Shown piece by piece: positions 50,201 to 58,865 of a stretch of DNA of 64,000 bases. The DNA lies in contig CM074768.1 of NCBI GenBank assembly GCA_037355855.1, positions 1,550,001-1,614,000 on the forward strand, in the 5' to 3' direction. Source of the stretch: Pseudo-nitzschia pungens. Its lineage: Eukaryota > Bacillariophyta > Bacillariophyceae > Bacillariales > Bacillariaceae. The position numbers and the translations under genes are program-made. The notes under the pieces are model-generated. The model did no database searches and was not told where the DNA came from. It saw only the letters and a list, made by a program, of their open reading frames with translations. Numbering within the stretch: position 1 is the first letter of the stretch; each line of letters opens with the position of its first letter.

Positions 50201-53130
50201 CTTTCTGTTATTTGATTGATTTCAAATGGAATGGATCCGGTTGGGACTATCGCTCCATTGCTGACATGCCCGGTGACTTCTCTGTTGCTGATAAGAATGG
50301 CAATCGCGCTACCCTGGATCGTTTTGAAGTTGACCATGCTGACAAGACCCTTGGGGTTTTTATCTCCATGGATGGCAATGAGGAAGCACAGATTGCTCAC
50401 ATGAAGTCACAGTCTCAGTCTTTTGGCTCTCAGCTCAAGGCTTCCAAGTGTGAGAAGAGGGCATCCCTCTACACATTCAAGTATTCTTTCATGAAGTCTG
50501 TTGAATACCCCATGCCTGTCACGCAACTTGATGAGGCCACTTGGACTAAGATAATTCACCCAGCTCTTGTTCCTGTGCTGAATAAAGCAGGGATGTCACG
50601 GACATTTCCCAGACATGTATTCTATGGTCCTTCCCTCTATCAAGGCTTTGGTTTCATTCACCCCTACCTCCTCCAAGAGTTCAGTCATATTGCCACCCTC
50701 TTTCAGGAATCTGTCAGGTCCTCCCAAACTGGTAGGATTCTCAGGCTAACTGCTGAGTCTCTACGGCTCGAACTTGGCATTCCTCTCCATCTTGGTGTCA
50801 CACCATATCATCCTTTTGCTTCCTACGTCACTCCTTGCTGGTACAAACATGTGTGGAAGTTTTTCTCTGTTCACCCTGTGAGCTTGTTTGAAGACTTCCC
50901 AGATCTTCCCCTGCTACGTTCCAATGACTGCTATCTCATGCAAGCCTTTGTCAACGCTGGCTTCAGAGGTGCTGACTTGTCCCTCTTGAATCACATGCGC
51001 ATGTCACTCAAGGCTATCTCCCTTGCTGACATTTGTACTCCAGATGGTAAAAGACTCTCTCCCATGGCTTTCCAGCTGATATCCTCCAATCACTTGAGGG
51101 ATCATCTTGACTGGCCGAGATGTCCTCCATCTTGGCCTCCAGCAGCACAGCGCTTATGGACTAAAGCTCTTCAGACCAGTTTTCTTCCCCCCTGTCCACC
51201 CCCTGCAGCCAGGGCACTAGCTCCTTCTTTTCATCTTGGGCCTTGGCTCTCTCCCCAGACAGCTTCTCTTTGGCCTTGGTTTTTGTCTCCATCCACCAAC
51301 AGAATATTCTTCAAAACTTCTACTGGCTGGATTGTGAGCACCTCCCAGGGCAGGGGCAGATACAGGGTCACTGCTGAACTCCTTTCTGACAAACCAGCCT
51401 GCGCTGATGTGCTTGTCTGCCCTGTTATCTGTGGCCAAGTTGTTCGAGTGGTTGGGTCCTCAGCCTTTGTTTCCGAACCTCCTGACATGGATCCTCTGGA
51501 GTACAATCCATATGATTCTCTTCCAGACTCCCCAGTAGATGCCTTTGATGCACTCTGTGAGTCTCCAAGGGTACTTCTCCACAAATATTCTCTACCACAG
51601 GCTGGCTGTCAACACCTTGTTGATGCTATCCAGAGTGGTATTGCCAGTGCTGTCTGTGATGGTTCATTTGATCCGGACCTTCTCAGAGGAACTTCTGCAT
51701 TCATTTTGTCACCCAATACCTCCACCAAGACTGCTTCATTGTTCCTCACTGGCTGTAATTTTGTCAGTGGATCCCCTGAGGATCAGTCATCCTACAGGAG
51801 TGAACTGGCGGGTATCATTGGAGTTCTCACCTGTTGCACTGCTCTGGTGAATCTTTTTGATATTGCTTCTGGCTCTATCACTATTGCTCTGGATGGTGAC
51901 ACAGCTCTCAAACAGGCTCAGGGATCTTGGCCATTGGTTATTTCCCAGAAGTCTTTTGATTATGTTTATGTCATCAGAAACATGATTTCTGCCCTGCCAA
52001 TCTCTGTGCACTTTCAGTGGGTTCAGGGCCATCAAGCTGGAATCTTTCTTGATTGGTGGGCCCTTCGCAATCATCAGGTTGACAGCATGGCAAAGGCCTT
52101 TCTCTCTGTTCATAGAGCTTCGGCCCATCACTATCCCAGACTTGTGTTTGAGCCTTGGGCATTTTCTCTCAATGGATGCAAGTGTTCAAGGTTTGATCAG
52201 AATGCTCTGCATGTTGCCATTTCTGGGCCTCCTCTTCTTAAATACTGGCAGACCCACCATGATATTCCCATTCCACAACCTGTTTTGAGTTCCATCCATT
52301 GGTGTGCCCATCTGTCTGCCTTCAAGCGACTACCTCCTGGCATGCAACGGTGGTTTGTCAAATTTGCTTCTGGATGCATTGGTGTTGGCAACCAACTACT
52401 TCACTACCAGTATCAGGATCACTCCCGGTGCCCATTGTGTGATGCAGACAACGAGAAGGTCTCTCATGTGCTCTCCTGCAAGGACACTGGGGCAGTACAG
52501 CACAGTGTGTCAGCTTTCAAGGGACCACTGCAGAAGAGGCTTGAAGTTGAACAAACTGATCCATCATTGGTTGTTGCCATTGTGGATCTTCTCACCAGAG
52601 TTCGGAAGGGCCAGACCATTTATCCAACATCCTACTCACTTGCAATTGCGTCTGCTGTCAGGGCACAGAGGACTATTGGCTGGCACAACTGGCTTCTTGG
52701 TAGGTGGTCTCCTCGCTGGTATCAAATTCAGGCTGACTACTACTCCCACATTGGAAGCAAGCGCTCTCCCAAACGTTGGGCTACAGCTGTCATCCATCAG
52801 TTCTTTCTTACCTCCTGGGATCTTTGGACTTATAGGAATGAACGACTCCATGGTCCTGGGGGTACCCTGGATGCTGAACAACACCAATCTCTTGATGCTT
52901 CCATCACTTCAGAATTGGCAATTGGTGCAGCTGGTGCACTTCCCCAGTCACACTCCCTGTTACAAACCCCTTTCCACGTCCTACAAGGTTACACCCTGAC
53001 TGCCAAGCGGCAGTGGCTTGCAACCATCCACCTTGCAAGGAAGCAGTATGCAGCGCCTGTCCCACCAGTGCAGCCATACCAACAGGAGGCTGCTCTTCTC
53101 AGAGCCTGGCTTACTGGACCTCAGGGTTGA
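47290..53130 (+). CDS. LINE copy 2 ORF2: endonuclease, reverse transcriptase, RNase H, zinc finger
   Basis: 1946 residues, intact. Start at the ATG in ATGGTTAG, as in copy 1. It keeps the EEP endonuclease motifs (GIDQNAD, SDH), RT motifs (SGCGQGNGIGPTLW, FVDDTD), RNase H motifs (CDGSFD, SYRSEL, HQVDSMAK) and the C-terminal CX2CX8HX4C finger. It differs from copy 1 by few residues, for example DGYTVT for EGYTVT in the endonuclease and LKYWQ for LQYWQ after RNase H. None hits a catalytic motif. The conserved coding in both copies suggests recent amplification from active sources. Confidence 0.92.
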   Translation: MVSSSGMRFDGMPSTPNPINASTVSPFSSSASSPVSQFVQLTLHGDSLAAKDSDSFGHSFPQAPSSNSTIITFQNIGPQRRAAFMSMSKHNSRQFVKSNASVALFAEHCLNESKLLPCDLFNRRMKNISPSSFSYLANNKHEASDCSWLQPGGTGFSIDQLFSSHKIAHGADPSGLGRWSFVKFQGRDGYTVTMFSAYCPVENDRDLGSVWNQQYRYFQAAENLFSPNPCILFHRDLTAALQVCLGAGDQVILGIDQNADVRTDGLSFELKALGFRDAILTLHSQSSPPATHNRNTTRTPIDAIWVSENVDVLRAGYCPFGGAYGMESDHRMLWIEVCNCSLMGKHLPPTVSFSHSKLQSSHPHLRQRYFKRVRHSFLKAGVFSLQAKLEHLLAQFQSGDISVRAALITTYEVLHETSTSLRLSVEQNLCHTRAGLVPWSPKLQVYRDTIDFWRRVVKLRQGVSTSHTVLKRLACKLSLYKGEHCDLSSAVLHLKQAYRQYRAVKKLAPSWRDSFNQGLVDALLAEGKPHNQNASQIRARMRRERLQRELGLAARSIRGRVNKSAVLRAIAVGPDGAEQVLESQSTMVPAMAESNVRRQQQCLGTPSMTPSFIQDFGYLGTAHASAQVLDGTYNPPPATDKYLSEFLSCLKVPASILSLPPFDYSVCPADNAAAWKHQRERTASEPSCLSFAHHKAFALDPQLNKFDTLLRSVPLIVGFSPSAWQVITDVEIFKKPGEYRVDKMRLIQLMSPEFQINNKMIGRRILAHAERANAVAVDQHGSRKHHKAINTCLNKKLICDVLRQKRRSGAVAMNDAKGCYDRISHPIAGLTLQSFGVPAHVCEVLLSTLQHAKHHIKTGFGRSGPVYGDEPVPLSGCGQGNGIGPTLWALVSTIVFRMMQQAGHGVHLITSLSLQLVSLVGFAFVDDTDLFCAGSDSSTSGEELAVDFQEALDRWAGGIIATGGAIEPAKSFCYLIDFKWNGSGWDYRSIADMPGDFSVADKNGNRATLDRFEVDHADKTLGVFISMDGNEEAQIAHMKSQSQSFGSQLKASKCEKRASLYTFKYSFMKSVEYPMPVTQLDEATWTKIIHPALVPVLNKAGMSRTFPRHVFYGPSLYQGFGFIHPYLLQEFSHIATLFQESVRSSQTGRILRLTAESLRLELGIPLHLGVTPYHPFASYVTPCWYKHVWKFFSVHPVSLFEDFPDLPLLRSNDCYLMQAFVNAGFRGADLSLLNHMRMSLKAISLADICTPDGKRLSPMAFQLISSNHLRDHLDWPRCPPSWPPAAQRLWTKALQTSFLPPCPPPAARALAPSFHLGPWLSPQTASLWPWFLSPSTNRIFFKTSTGWIVSTSQGRGRYRVTAELLSDKPACADVLVCPVICGQVVRVVGSSAFVSEPPDMDPLEYNPYDSLPDSPVDAFDALCESPRVLLHKYSLPQAGCQHLVDAIQSGIASAVCDGSFDPDLLRGTSAFILSPNTSTKTASLFLTGCNFVSGSPEDQSSYRSELAGIIGVLTCCTALVNLFDIASGSITIALDGDTALKQAQGSWPLVISQKSFDYVYVIRNMISALPISVHFQWVQGHQAGIFLDWWALRNHQVDSMAKAFLSVHRASAHHYPRLVFEPWAFSLNGCKCSRFDQNALHVAISGPPLLKYWQTHHDIPIPQPVLSSIHWCAHLSAFKRLPPGMQRWFVKFASGCIGVGNQLLHYQYQDHSRCPLCDADNEKVSHVLSCKDTGAVQHSVSAFKGPLQKRLEVEQTDPSLVVAIVDLLTRVRKGQTIYPTSYSLAIASAVRAQRTIGWHNWLLGRWSPRWYQIQADYYSHIGSKRSPKRWATAVIHQFFLTSWDLWTYRNERLHGPGGTLDAEQHQSLDASITSELAIGAAGALPQSHSLLQTPFHVLQGYTLTAKRQWLATIHLARKQYAAPVPPVQPYQQEAALLRAWLTGPQG

Positions 53131-53428
53131 TTACACTTTGTACCTTGGTTTTGTCTTCTGTTCCTGCTTCTTATCCTGTCCCATCCCTTTTGATACTGGA
53201 TCTTATCCCAATATCTTCATTCCCATTTCACTTTCTCTCAAGTCCCTCTTTTGTGGGACTTGTTTGTCCTTTCCCCTGCTTGATGTTCAAGGTTTGTTTG
53301 AAAATTTGTCGTTCTGCCACTTGGGGTCCTGACTCTATGATGGAGGCGACGTTAAAGTCTGGTTACAGACTGAGTAATTTAGTTTCACCTTTGGTGATTA
53401 AAGTTATTTAAATACGTATATTATTATT
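53131..53428 (+). other. LINE copy 2 3' UTR
   Basis: 298 bp, nearly identical to 18641-18938, ending in TATTATTATT and directly followed by the right target duplication. Confidence 0.8.
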
Positions 53429-53447
53429 CTTGTATGCCAATCAGTAT
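53429..53447. repeat. target-site duplication of LINE copy 2, right (19 bp)
   Basis: Repeats 42325-42343 exactly. Confidence 0.95.
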
Positions 53448-53448
53448 T

Positions 53449-53578
53449 GGATTGTATGTGTATGCTTGTACGTTGAATATTCAGTACATATACATGAATA
53501 TTGTATATATTCTTGTGTATTGGAGCACATGCGGGATTCAATAATCATTTAGAGCCTCTCATAGGGTACCTACGTGGC
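53449..53578 (-). repeat. gypsy-A-type LTR fragment
   Basis: Matches the inner end of the gypsy A LTR (from about 1157 on: TGTATGTGTAT, GTACGTTGAATATTCAGTA, GGAGCACATGCGGGATTC, GAGCCTCTC, GGTACCTACGT) with several substitutions and one copy of the internal repeat. It stops before the terminal GCATGTAACA, so both LTR ends are lost. Confidence 0.85.
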
Positions 53579-54395
53579 TTGTCGTACAAATGGGGATTGA
53601 AATTGGACCATATTTTGACAGGCTCCATCTTGCGCTTGTTTGTTTTGGACTTGGACTTCTTTGCATGAAGGACAGATACCGTAGGATCATTCAAGGGATG
53701 CAAGCCGTCAATGGCTTCTTCAGCTTGTTCAAACTTCTTGCTGTTTGGATTCCAAGGGACATCTCTTGTGGCAATGACATGATCACAGGTTTCCATCTTG
53801 TGTTTGGTTGGTTTGCAGGAGGGGAAATAGGATATGACCCCATCAAGCATGAGCTTGATATCCAGGGTCTGTCCAACATGGGGATCTTCTGGATCAGTAT
53901 TGTCAATATGGATGGAATGACTGGACTTGGGATTGTATTGCCTGGGGGTTTGACAGTCTCAGATCTGGTTTGGACAGATCAAGCTGTGGGATAGCTTGTC
54001 TCCAAAATACAGGGCTTTGTGGAAATAGATCAACCAAACTTTCCTGTCTGGTGCAGTGTAGGCTGTAACACACCTCCCAATAGGAATATTCATGATAGGC
54101 TCAAGCTCAGGCAAGAATGGATGAAAATTGAGGTGACTGATGACTTGGTCTTCAAGCAGGATTATTTTGGATCCAGCAGCAGTGGTATCAGCATGGCTGT
54201 CCAACTCGCACTGTCCTTTGGGATTGGATGAGGACCCTGTGGGCAGGTCCATCTGATACACAAGCCGGCCAACCTTACTTAACTTCAGGCACCGGCTGTC
54301 GGTTCAGTTCTTGGGGGTCTGTCCTTGGTTCTTACCATTGCATTTGCCCTTGCCGTTGTTGCCCTTGCCTCGCCCCTTGGGTCCAAAACTCGTCC
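53579..54395 (-). pseudogene. copia G: gag C-terminus, protease and linker
   Basis: On the minus strand from 54395: a basic Gly/Lys/Asn-rich gag tail (GRGKGNNGKGKCNGKNQGQ), then the aspartic protease active site CELDSHADTTAAG at about 54195-54210. The protease continues to FGDKLSHSLICPNQI (53959), where the frame changes. From 53850 on, MLDGVISYFPSCKPT and VPWNPNSKKFEQAEEAIDG correspond to the linker between protease and integrase in stramenopile copia elements. At least one frameshift and truncation at 53578 make it nonfunctional. Confidence 0.75.
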
Positions 54396-54871
54396 GAAAA
54401 CTGTTTCACGACCCCTCTCAAGAATTTATTTGGAGGGGTTGCAATTTATTCCTGGGTCATTTTTGATGTAGCTCCATTCGTAGCCCTCTCATGATTCTCA
54501 ACCCCAATCGCGACCGAATAACTACCACAACCTCGAGAAAGAGAAAAAAAATGAAACAGGACCCAAAATTTTTTTGTAAGACTCAAATATTTTCTTCAGT
54601 CACTTAATCAAATTAATCAACCCCATTCTAATTTCTCATGCCTTTTTCAAAAAAAATATTTTCTTTCTCAAAATAATTCCCCCCTTCCCCCAATTTTTTT
54701 TATCTGACTCATTATTACCGACCCTACCTTTATTATATATTACGACACTGTTGCAGAAATTCACTCCCAAACTTTATTTCTCACCACGACATACATTATT
54801 TCCCATCACACCCCTCAAGAAATTCATCACAAAAATCACAATTATTACCCGAAGCCCAGGAATCGCGACCC

Positions 54872-57543
54872 TCATGAAAAAATATTGAAACGGGAACCAG
54901 ACTGGGCAGGACGGGGGGATATGACTTCAGGAACACCACTCCTCCTGTTCCGCAACTTGTGATGAGAAGGTGCGAGTCGAAGGAGAGATGCTTCTTCTTT
55001 CCGACGGGTTGTTTGATGGATTAAGGTTGAAGCATTTTGTTGAGTATTTCTGGAAGGTCCCTTTATCTCTGTCTTGTGGTGACTTTCACTATAGGCAGAA
55101 TCGAAACCTAATGTTGGACCCCAAAGACTGATGTACTTCGGAATGTGAAAATAAAGGTGATTTTTGATCAGTTTTGTTCCCATTCCTTTCTGAAGGCAGG
55201 TGCCATTGATACAGTTGAGAAAATGAATGATTGTCTTGGGTAGATTTTTGATGCACTTTGTGGTGGGCCGACCGTGTTTGAGAAATTCTTCCATTGAGAT
55301 GATTTGTTCAATGACGTTGATATGTTTCTTCATAAATGAGTTGTCTCTCAAAACTGCATTGCCAGATTCAGAGATTGTCAGTAGAATCAAGATCAGCATA
55401 CCACTGTAATCATGGCCCTCTTTTTTGGTGACAGAGAGAAGATTGGAGCTGAATTTAGTTCTGGGAAAGTCACGATCCGACTGGAAAGTCACGATCCGAC
55501 TGCCTTGAGAGTAGAGCTCCATATTTTTGAGAAAGATTCCCGATCGTATTTACTGTAGAAACACCGGTCTTTAGATGATCTGCATACGGGCAAGGTATTG
55601 AACCCCTCATCAGCTGCTCTAGGGATTCTACCTCTCATTTGGCACACCCCAGCTGGTGCATAGGAAGGCATTCACCGGGGGTGGCTAGGTGGATGTTGTT
55701 GACATTGGTACCAAAGTTAAGACTGTGGAAGGCATTTCTGATTTGGTGATGAAAAATATCATTGAAATATTCCTTGGTGGTAATGGGATCAGAATCTGGA
55801 AATGTATGAAAATCTGATGGGACCCAAAGAGAGGCTGTTTGTTGTGCTGATGGTCTGTTTATGTCTTGGGTGGAACAGTTACAGTGTCGGCAAAGCTTTT
55901 GTACACCCCCCGACCTGGATTCATACTTGCCACATAATTTATCATGCAATTCTGTGTCACCGATGACATAGGCTATTGCAAACTTCATTTTGACTTGCCA
56001 CAATTGGCCCGCGGAAGGGAGAAAATCCCATTGGATGCTTTTGTGGGTAGAGTCGTATGCTTCTTTGAAAGATCAAAGAGCCACTTCTAAGGCATTGTGG
56101 AGGTTTTGGATTGATTCTTTCGGAGATGGTTTTCTTGAATGGTGGATGCTCTCCAAATTGGTGTCAGGATGAAAATATTTTGTTGGGGTTGGGGTTTTTG
56201 AAAGATCGGAGAGCCATTTCTAAGGCATTGTGGAGGTTTTGGATTGATTCTTTCGGAGATGGTTTTCTTGAATGGTGGATGCGCTCCAAATCGGTGTCAG
56301 GATGAAAATAGAGTGTTGTCCAAGCCTCGGGCCTTTTCCTTGTTTTGATGTTGAATATGCCTAGGGTCATGTTGAGTGGAGTCAGAGATAGCCTTCCGTG
56401 AGCATCCAAGCTGATTCCGTCCATGTAAAAGATGATGGGAACAAGGATTTTGGAATTGTCTTCTCTGCAGAGGGATCTCCAGGAATCCGACCACCATGAT
56501 CCATGGTGCAACTCGGTGATTAAACAAGAATCGGTTCGAGACGGGAAATGCTCTGGTGACAGGGAGGTATTGCTGTTGGGGAATGACAGATTTTCTTCCG
56601 ACATTAAATCTGGATTTGACAGGAGGGAATACAAAGCATCCAGAAAAAGGCGGACATAGATTTGGGTAGGTTTGTTGTCGGGAAGCCAATTCACAATTTT
56701 GGGCTGAAATTTTGGTTCGGAAGATATACCAAGATTTCTTTTTATTTCTTGAAAAATGGCATCACGTTTCCTTGTTGGTGTAACATTGAAATTGAAACCG
56801 GGCAGATTATTGCTGTCTTTCCCCCAGTTGAAAATGGTTTGAAAAGTGGATAGGGGTAGCTTGTGTTGTGTTATGATGTTCAGGAGGTTGATTTTGGCAA
56901 TCAGTTCCAAACGGGGTTGGAACAAAGTGCGATTCCGGAATGTTTCCTCTCTTTCGTTTATGGAAATGATGGTGCTTTTAGTGATTTCGGTATCTGATAT
57001 TTCAGTATCGGAACTGGCATCAAAATTGTCAGAGGCATCAACATCGGAACAGATTGAATTCATTTCCTCGTTTTCAGCCATTTGTGATTCAATTGCCTGC
57101 CTGTCCATGGGTGGGATGAGTACATTGGCAATCACTTGGCCATTTGGTGAGGGGTTAATACTGTTATTTGGAGTTGCGGCGGTGTCATTTGGGGCAAGGG
57201 ACAGGGGGATTTGTGGTCCATTCTGTGTCATTGTCAGTCCATACTGTGATGGTGTGTGTCGGACCGAAGGGAGGGTGACTTCTTCTTTCACGGAAGAAAT
57301 GAAATCCATAAGATCGTTCTCACCATAATAGTTCTGACAATCAGTATTGGAATAAAGATGCCTGGAGAGGCCTTGAGATACATATTGGTAGGTGAAATTG
57401 TAGCTCGATTCTTGTTTGTACCCCTTGAATAATTGCTGTGATTTTCTTGTGCTTCTGGAGGCAATGCAGTTGTGACAATGGAATGTCTTGGGTATTCTGG
57501 GATCATTGGCAAAGTGCCTTGGGTCGGAGGAAGCTTTCGGCAT
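54872..57543 (-). pseudogene. KDZ/Plavaka-like transposase, broken
   Basis: The reading starts MPKASSDPRHF at 57543. An N-terminal HCHNC segment is followed by an acidic linker with DASSDTEISDTEI, then the block I use for identification: YVRLFLDALYSLLSNPDLM, HHGSWWSDSWRSLC, VPIIFYMDGISLDAHGRLSL and MTLGIFN. Farther on, in other frames, come IAYVIGDTELHDKLCG with a CRHCNC cysteine cluster, LATPGECLPMHQLG and, at the end, HIPKYISLWGPTLGFDSAYSESHHKTE. The IGD aspartate and D/H-rich motifs fit KDZ-type DDE transposases. A 110-bp tandem duplication (56068-56310) and frameshifts near 55640 and 55500 destroy it. Confidence 0.6.
56068..56310. repeat. 110-bp tandem duplication inside the transposase pseudogene
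   Basis: 56068-56177 and 56201-56310 match at nearly all positions (for example GCTCTCCAAATTGG versus GCGCTCCAAATCGG) with a 133-bp offset. It introduces the stop that ends the long transposase frame at 56164. Confidence 0.88.
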
Positions 57544-57947
57544 GGTGGTGTGCGTGCCATACAAACATGTGTTTGATAATAAAATAATTGTTGTTGTGAT
57601 GCGATGGGAAGGAGGGAGGCTTCGAAGCCGGGGTACTATGTGATGTGACACCACTGAAAAAAAAGGTCCGCAACGTAACTTTTGTGTGATTGAGGTCATT
57701 CTGAATAAAAATTATTTGTTATATTGAGTCAAATGTGTAAAATGGAATGAAAAGGCGAGGAGGGACTGAATATCAGGGTCTAGATCAGAGCATTTTTCTC
57801 GAAACGTTGGGGGGGTCGAGAAAAAGGAGAAATAGAGTTGAGACTAATGGAAAAAAGGTTGTGAAATAAAAAAATGGGGTCACTTTTTTCTGAAAAAAGT
57901 CGCGTTTGGGTTGGGTTCAGGTTGCCATGGGTCGCGAAACAGTTTTC

Positions 57948-58494
57948 AGATGCTGTTCCTGGCGCCATTGGATTCTGCCGTAGTGGAAGATGAACCTGTA
58001 GAGGTCGAGGTCAAAATGGTCAACTGGATGGTCCGCTGCTTCTTTGTTGACTTGCAGAGATTGAATAACTGCTTGCTCTGTTCCTTGGAGAAGGTCTTGT
58101 ACACAGACCATGGGTACTTCTTGTTCTTGATTGCACCACTGTAGCGCTTTCCACTGTCACCCAAACTATCACCGTCATGTTGGACTGAAGAGACAGAGAC
58201 ACTACAGCTTTTGCTTGGTTGCAGCCGCACCCATTTTTTTAGCCCAAGGATTTTCTTGAATAAGGCTACACACTCGTTGATTGAAGTCTTTGGTGTACTT
58301 ATTGTTGTCAAGAGCTTGGAGCTTGGGGTCTCAAGTCGTTCATCGCAGATGCTGTGAATGAAATGCATGGTGAAGTCTTGCTTGTCTAGGAACTTGCCAT
58401 GGTTGATGAGGGTAGTCTGGAAAGTCAACCAAGTCCTGCAGTGCTTCTCAAAGCCATAGGTGCAAGAATTTCCTGTATAGCGGGAGGTAAACAT
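57948..58494 (-). pseudogene. copia G gag, middle part
   Basis: About 180 residues remain: TWLTFQTTLINHGKFLDKQ, then a Ser-rich region with VRLQPSKSCSVSVSSVQHDG, then KYPWSVYKTFSKEQSKQLFNLCKSTKKQR and an acidic/Ser-rich tail. The WSVYKTFSKEQSKQLFxL helix is of the type found near the end of Gag in stramenopile copia elements. Cut at the 5' end by gypsy D and at the 3' end by the KDZ-like element. Confidence 0.6.
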
Positions 58495-58504
58495 ACCTAG
58501 TTTG

Positions 58505-58865
58505 TGTTACACTCCAAGGTAGAAGTTTTGGAGTGGTGGTAAATAATTGTGTGTTTAGATACTTTACAAGATATGAATGAGAATATTGAAAAATGGAAGT
58601 GCATGAAATTTTTGATGGCGACGCATGCCTGGCATATTAACCAAAAATGGGAATGCTCTGCCATAAATGTTGGTCCATTGTTGAATCGTACGATTAGGCA
58701 TATTCAATCTTCTAGGACTCAACCAATTATCCAGTGGGAGTATAATGACTTCTTTGAACATAGTATATACGTTGTATATATATTCATGAAGCTTCTTTAT
58801 ATTTGATTCCCACATGTGATTTGGTTAATTACTAAATTGTGGCTTATGCTACATTAGCATGTCAC
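58505..58865 (-). repeat. gypsy D 3' LTR, diverged
   Basis: 361 bp. It keeps the TGTTACACTCCAAGGTAGAA start, TTTACAAGAT, CCCACATGTGAT and GGTTAATTA landmarks of the B/C LTRs. Confidence 0.75.

Larger units (their letters stand above)
42344..53428 (+). mobile_element. LINE copy 2, full length, two intact ORFs
   Basis: 11,085 bp and collinear with LINE copy 1, with the same ORF lengths and 3' UTR length. The 5' UTR (42344-44339) is 185 bp shorter because it lacks the short tandem repeats that copy 1 has before ORF1. It starts ACAATTTTGCGACGCGC; copy 1 lacks the first eight bases. It ends ...TATTATTATT before the CTTG of the target duplication. Inserted in the copia gag remnant. Confidence 0.95.
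54396..57947 (-). mobile_element. KDZ/Plavaka-like DNA transposon with 19-bp inverted ends
   Basis: Inverted ends GAAAACTGTTTCACGACCC (54396-54414) and GGGTCGCGAAACAGTTTTC (57929-57947) agree at 18 of 19 positions and bracket a large minus-strand transposase pseudogene plus AT-rich flanks. It interrupts the copia G gag. I could not find the 8-bp target duplication usual for this superfamily; the flanks (ACTCGTCC and AGATGCTG) do not match, so the exact ends may be a few bases off. The stretches 54415-54871 and 57544-57928 hold no gene. Confidence 0.65.
53579..58494 (-). mobile_element. copia element G: gag and protease fragment, split by a KDZ-like transposon
   Basis: Minus-strand copia coding at 57948-58494 (gag) and 53579-54395 (gag end, protease, linker). 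The gap between them is exactly the KDZ-like element. The gag N-terminus is cut off by the gypsy D LTR at 58505. The element stops at the LTR shard at about 53578. It could be the upstream part of the copia pol at 62016-64000, separated by later insertions and rearrangement, but the order and orientation do not prove it. Confidence 0.7.

Noticed and set aside
55489..55500. A small tandem duplication (GGAAAGTCACGATCCGACT twice) as a target duplication of some insertion
   Set aside because: The two copies are directly adjacent at about 55464-55501 with nothing between them, so this is slippage or tandem duplication within the decayed transposase.
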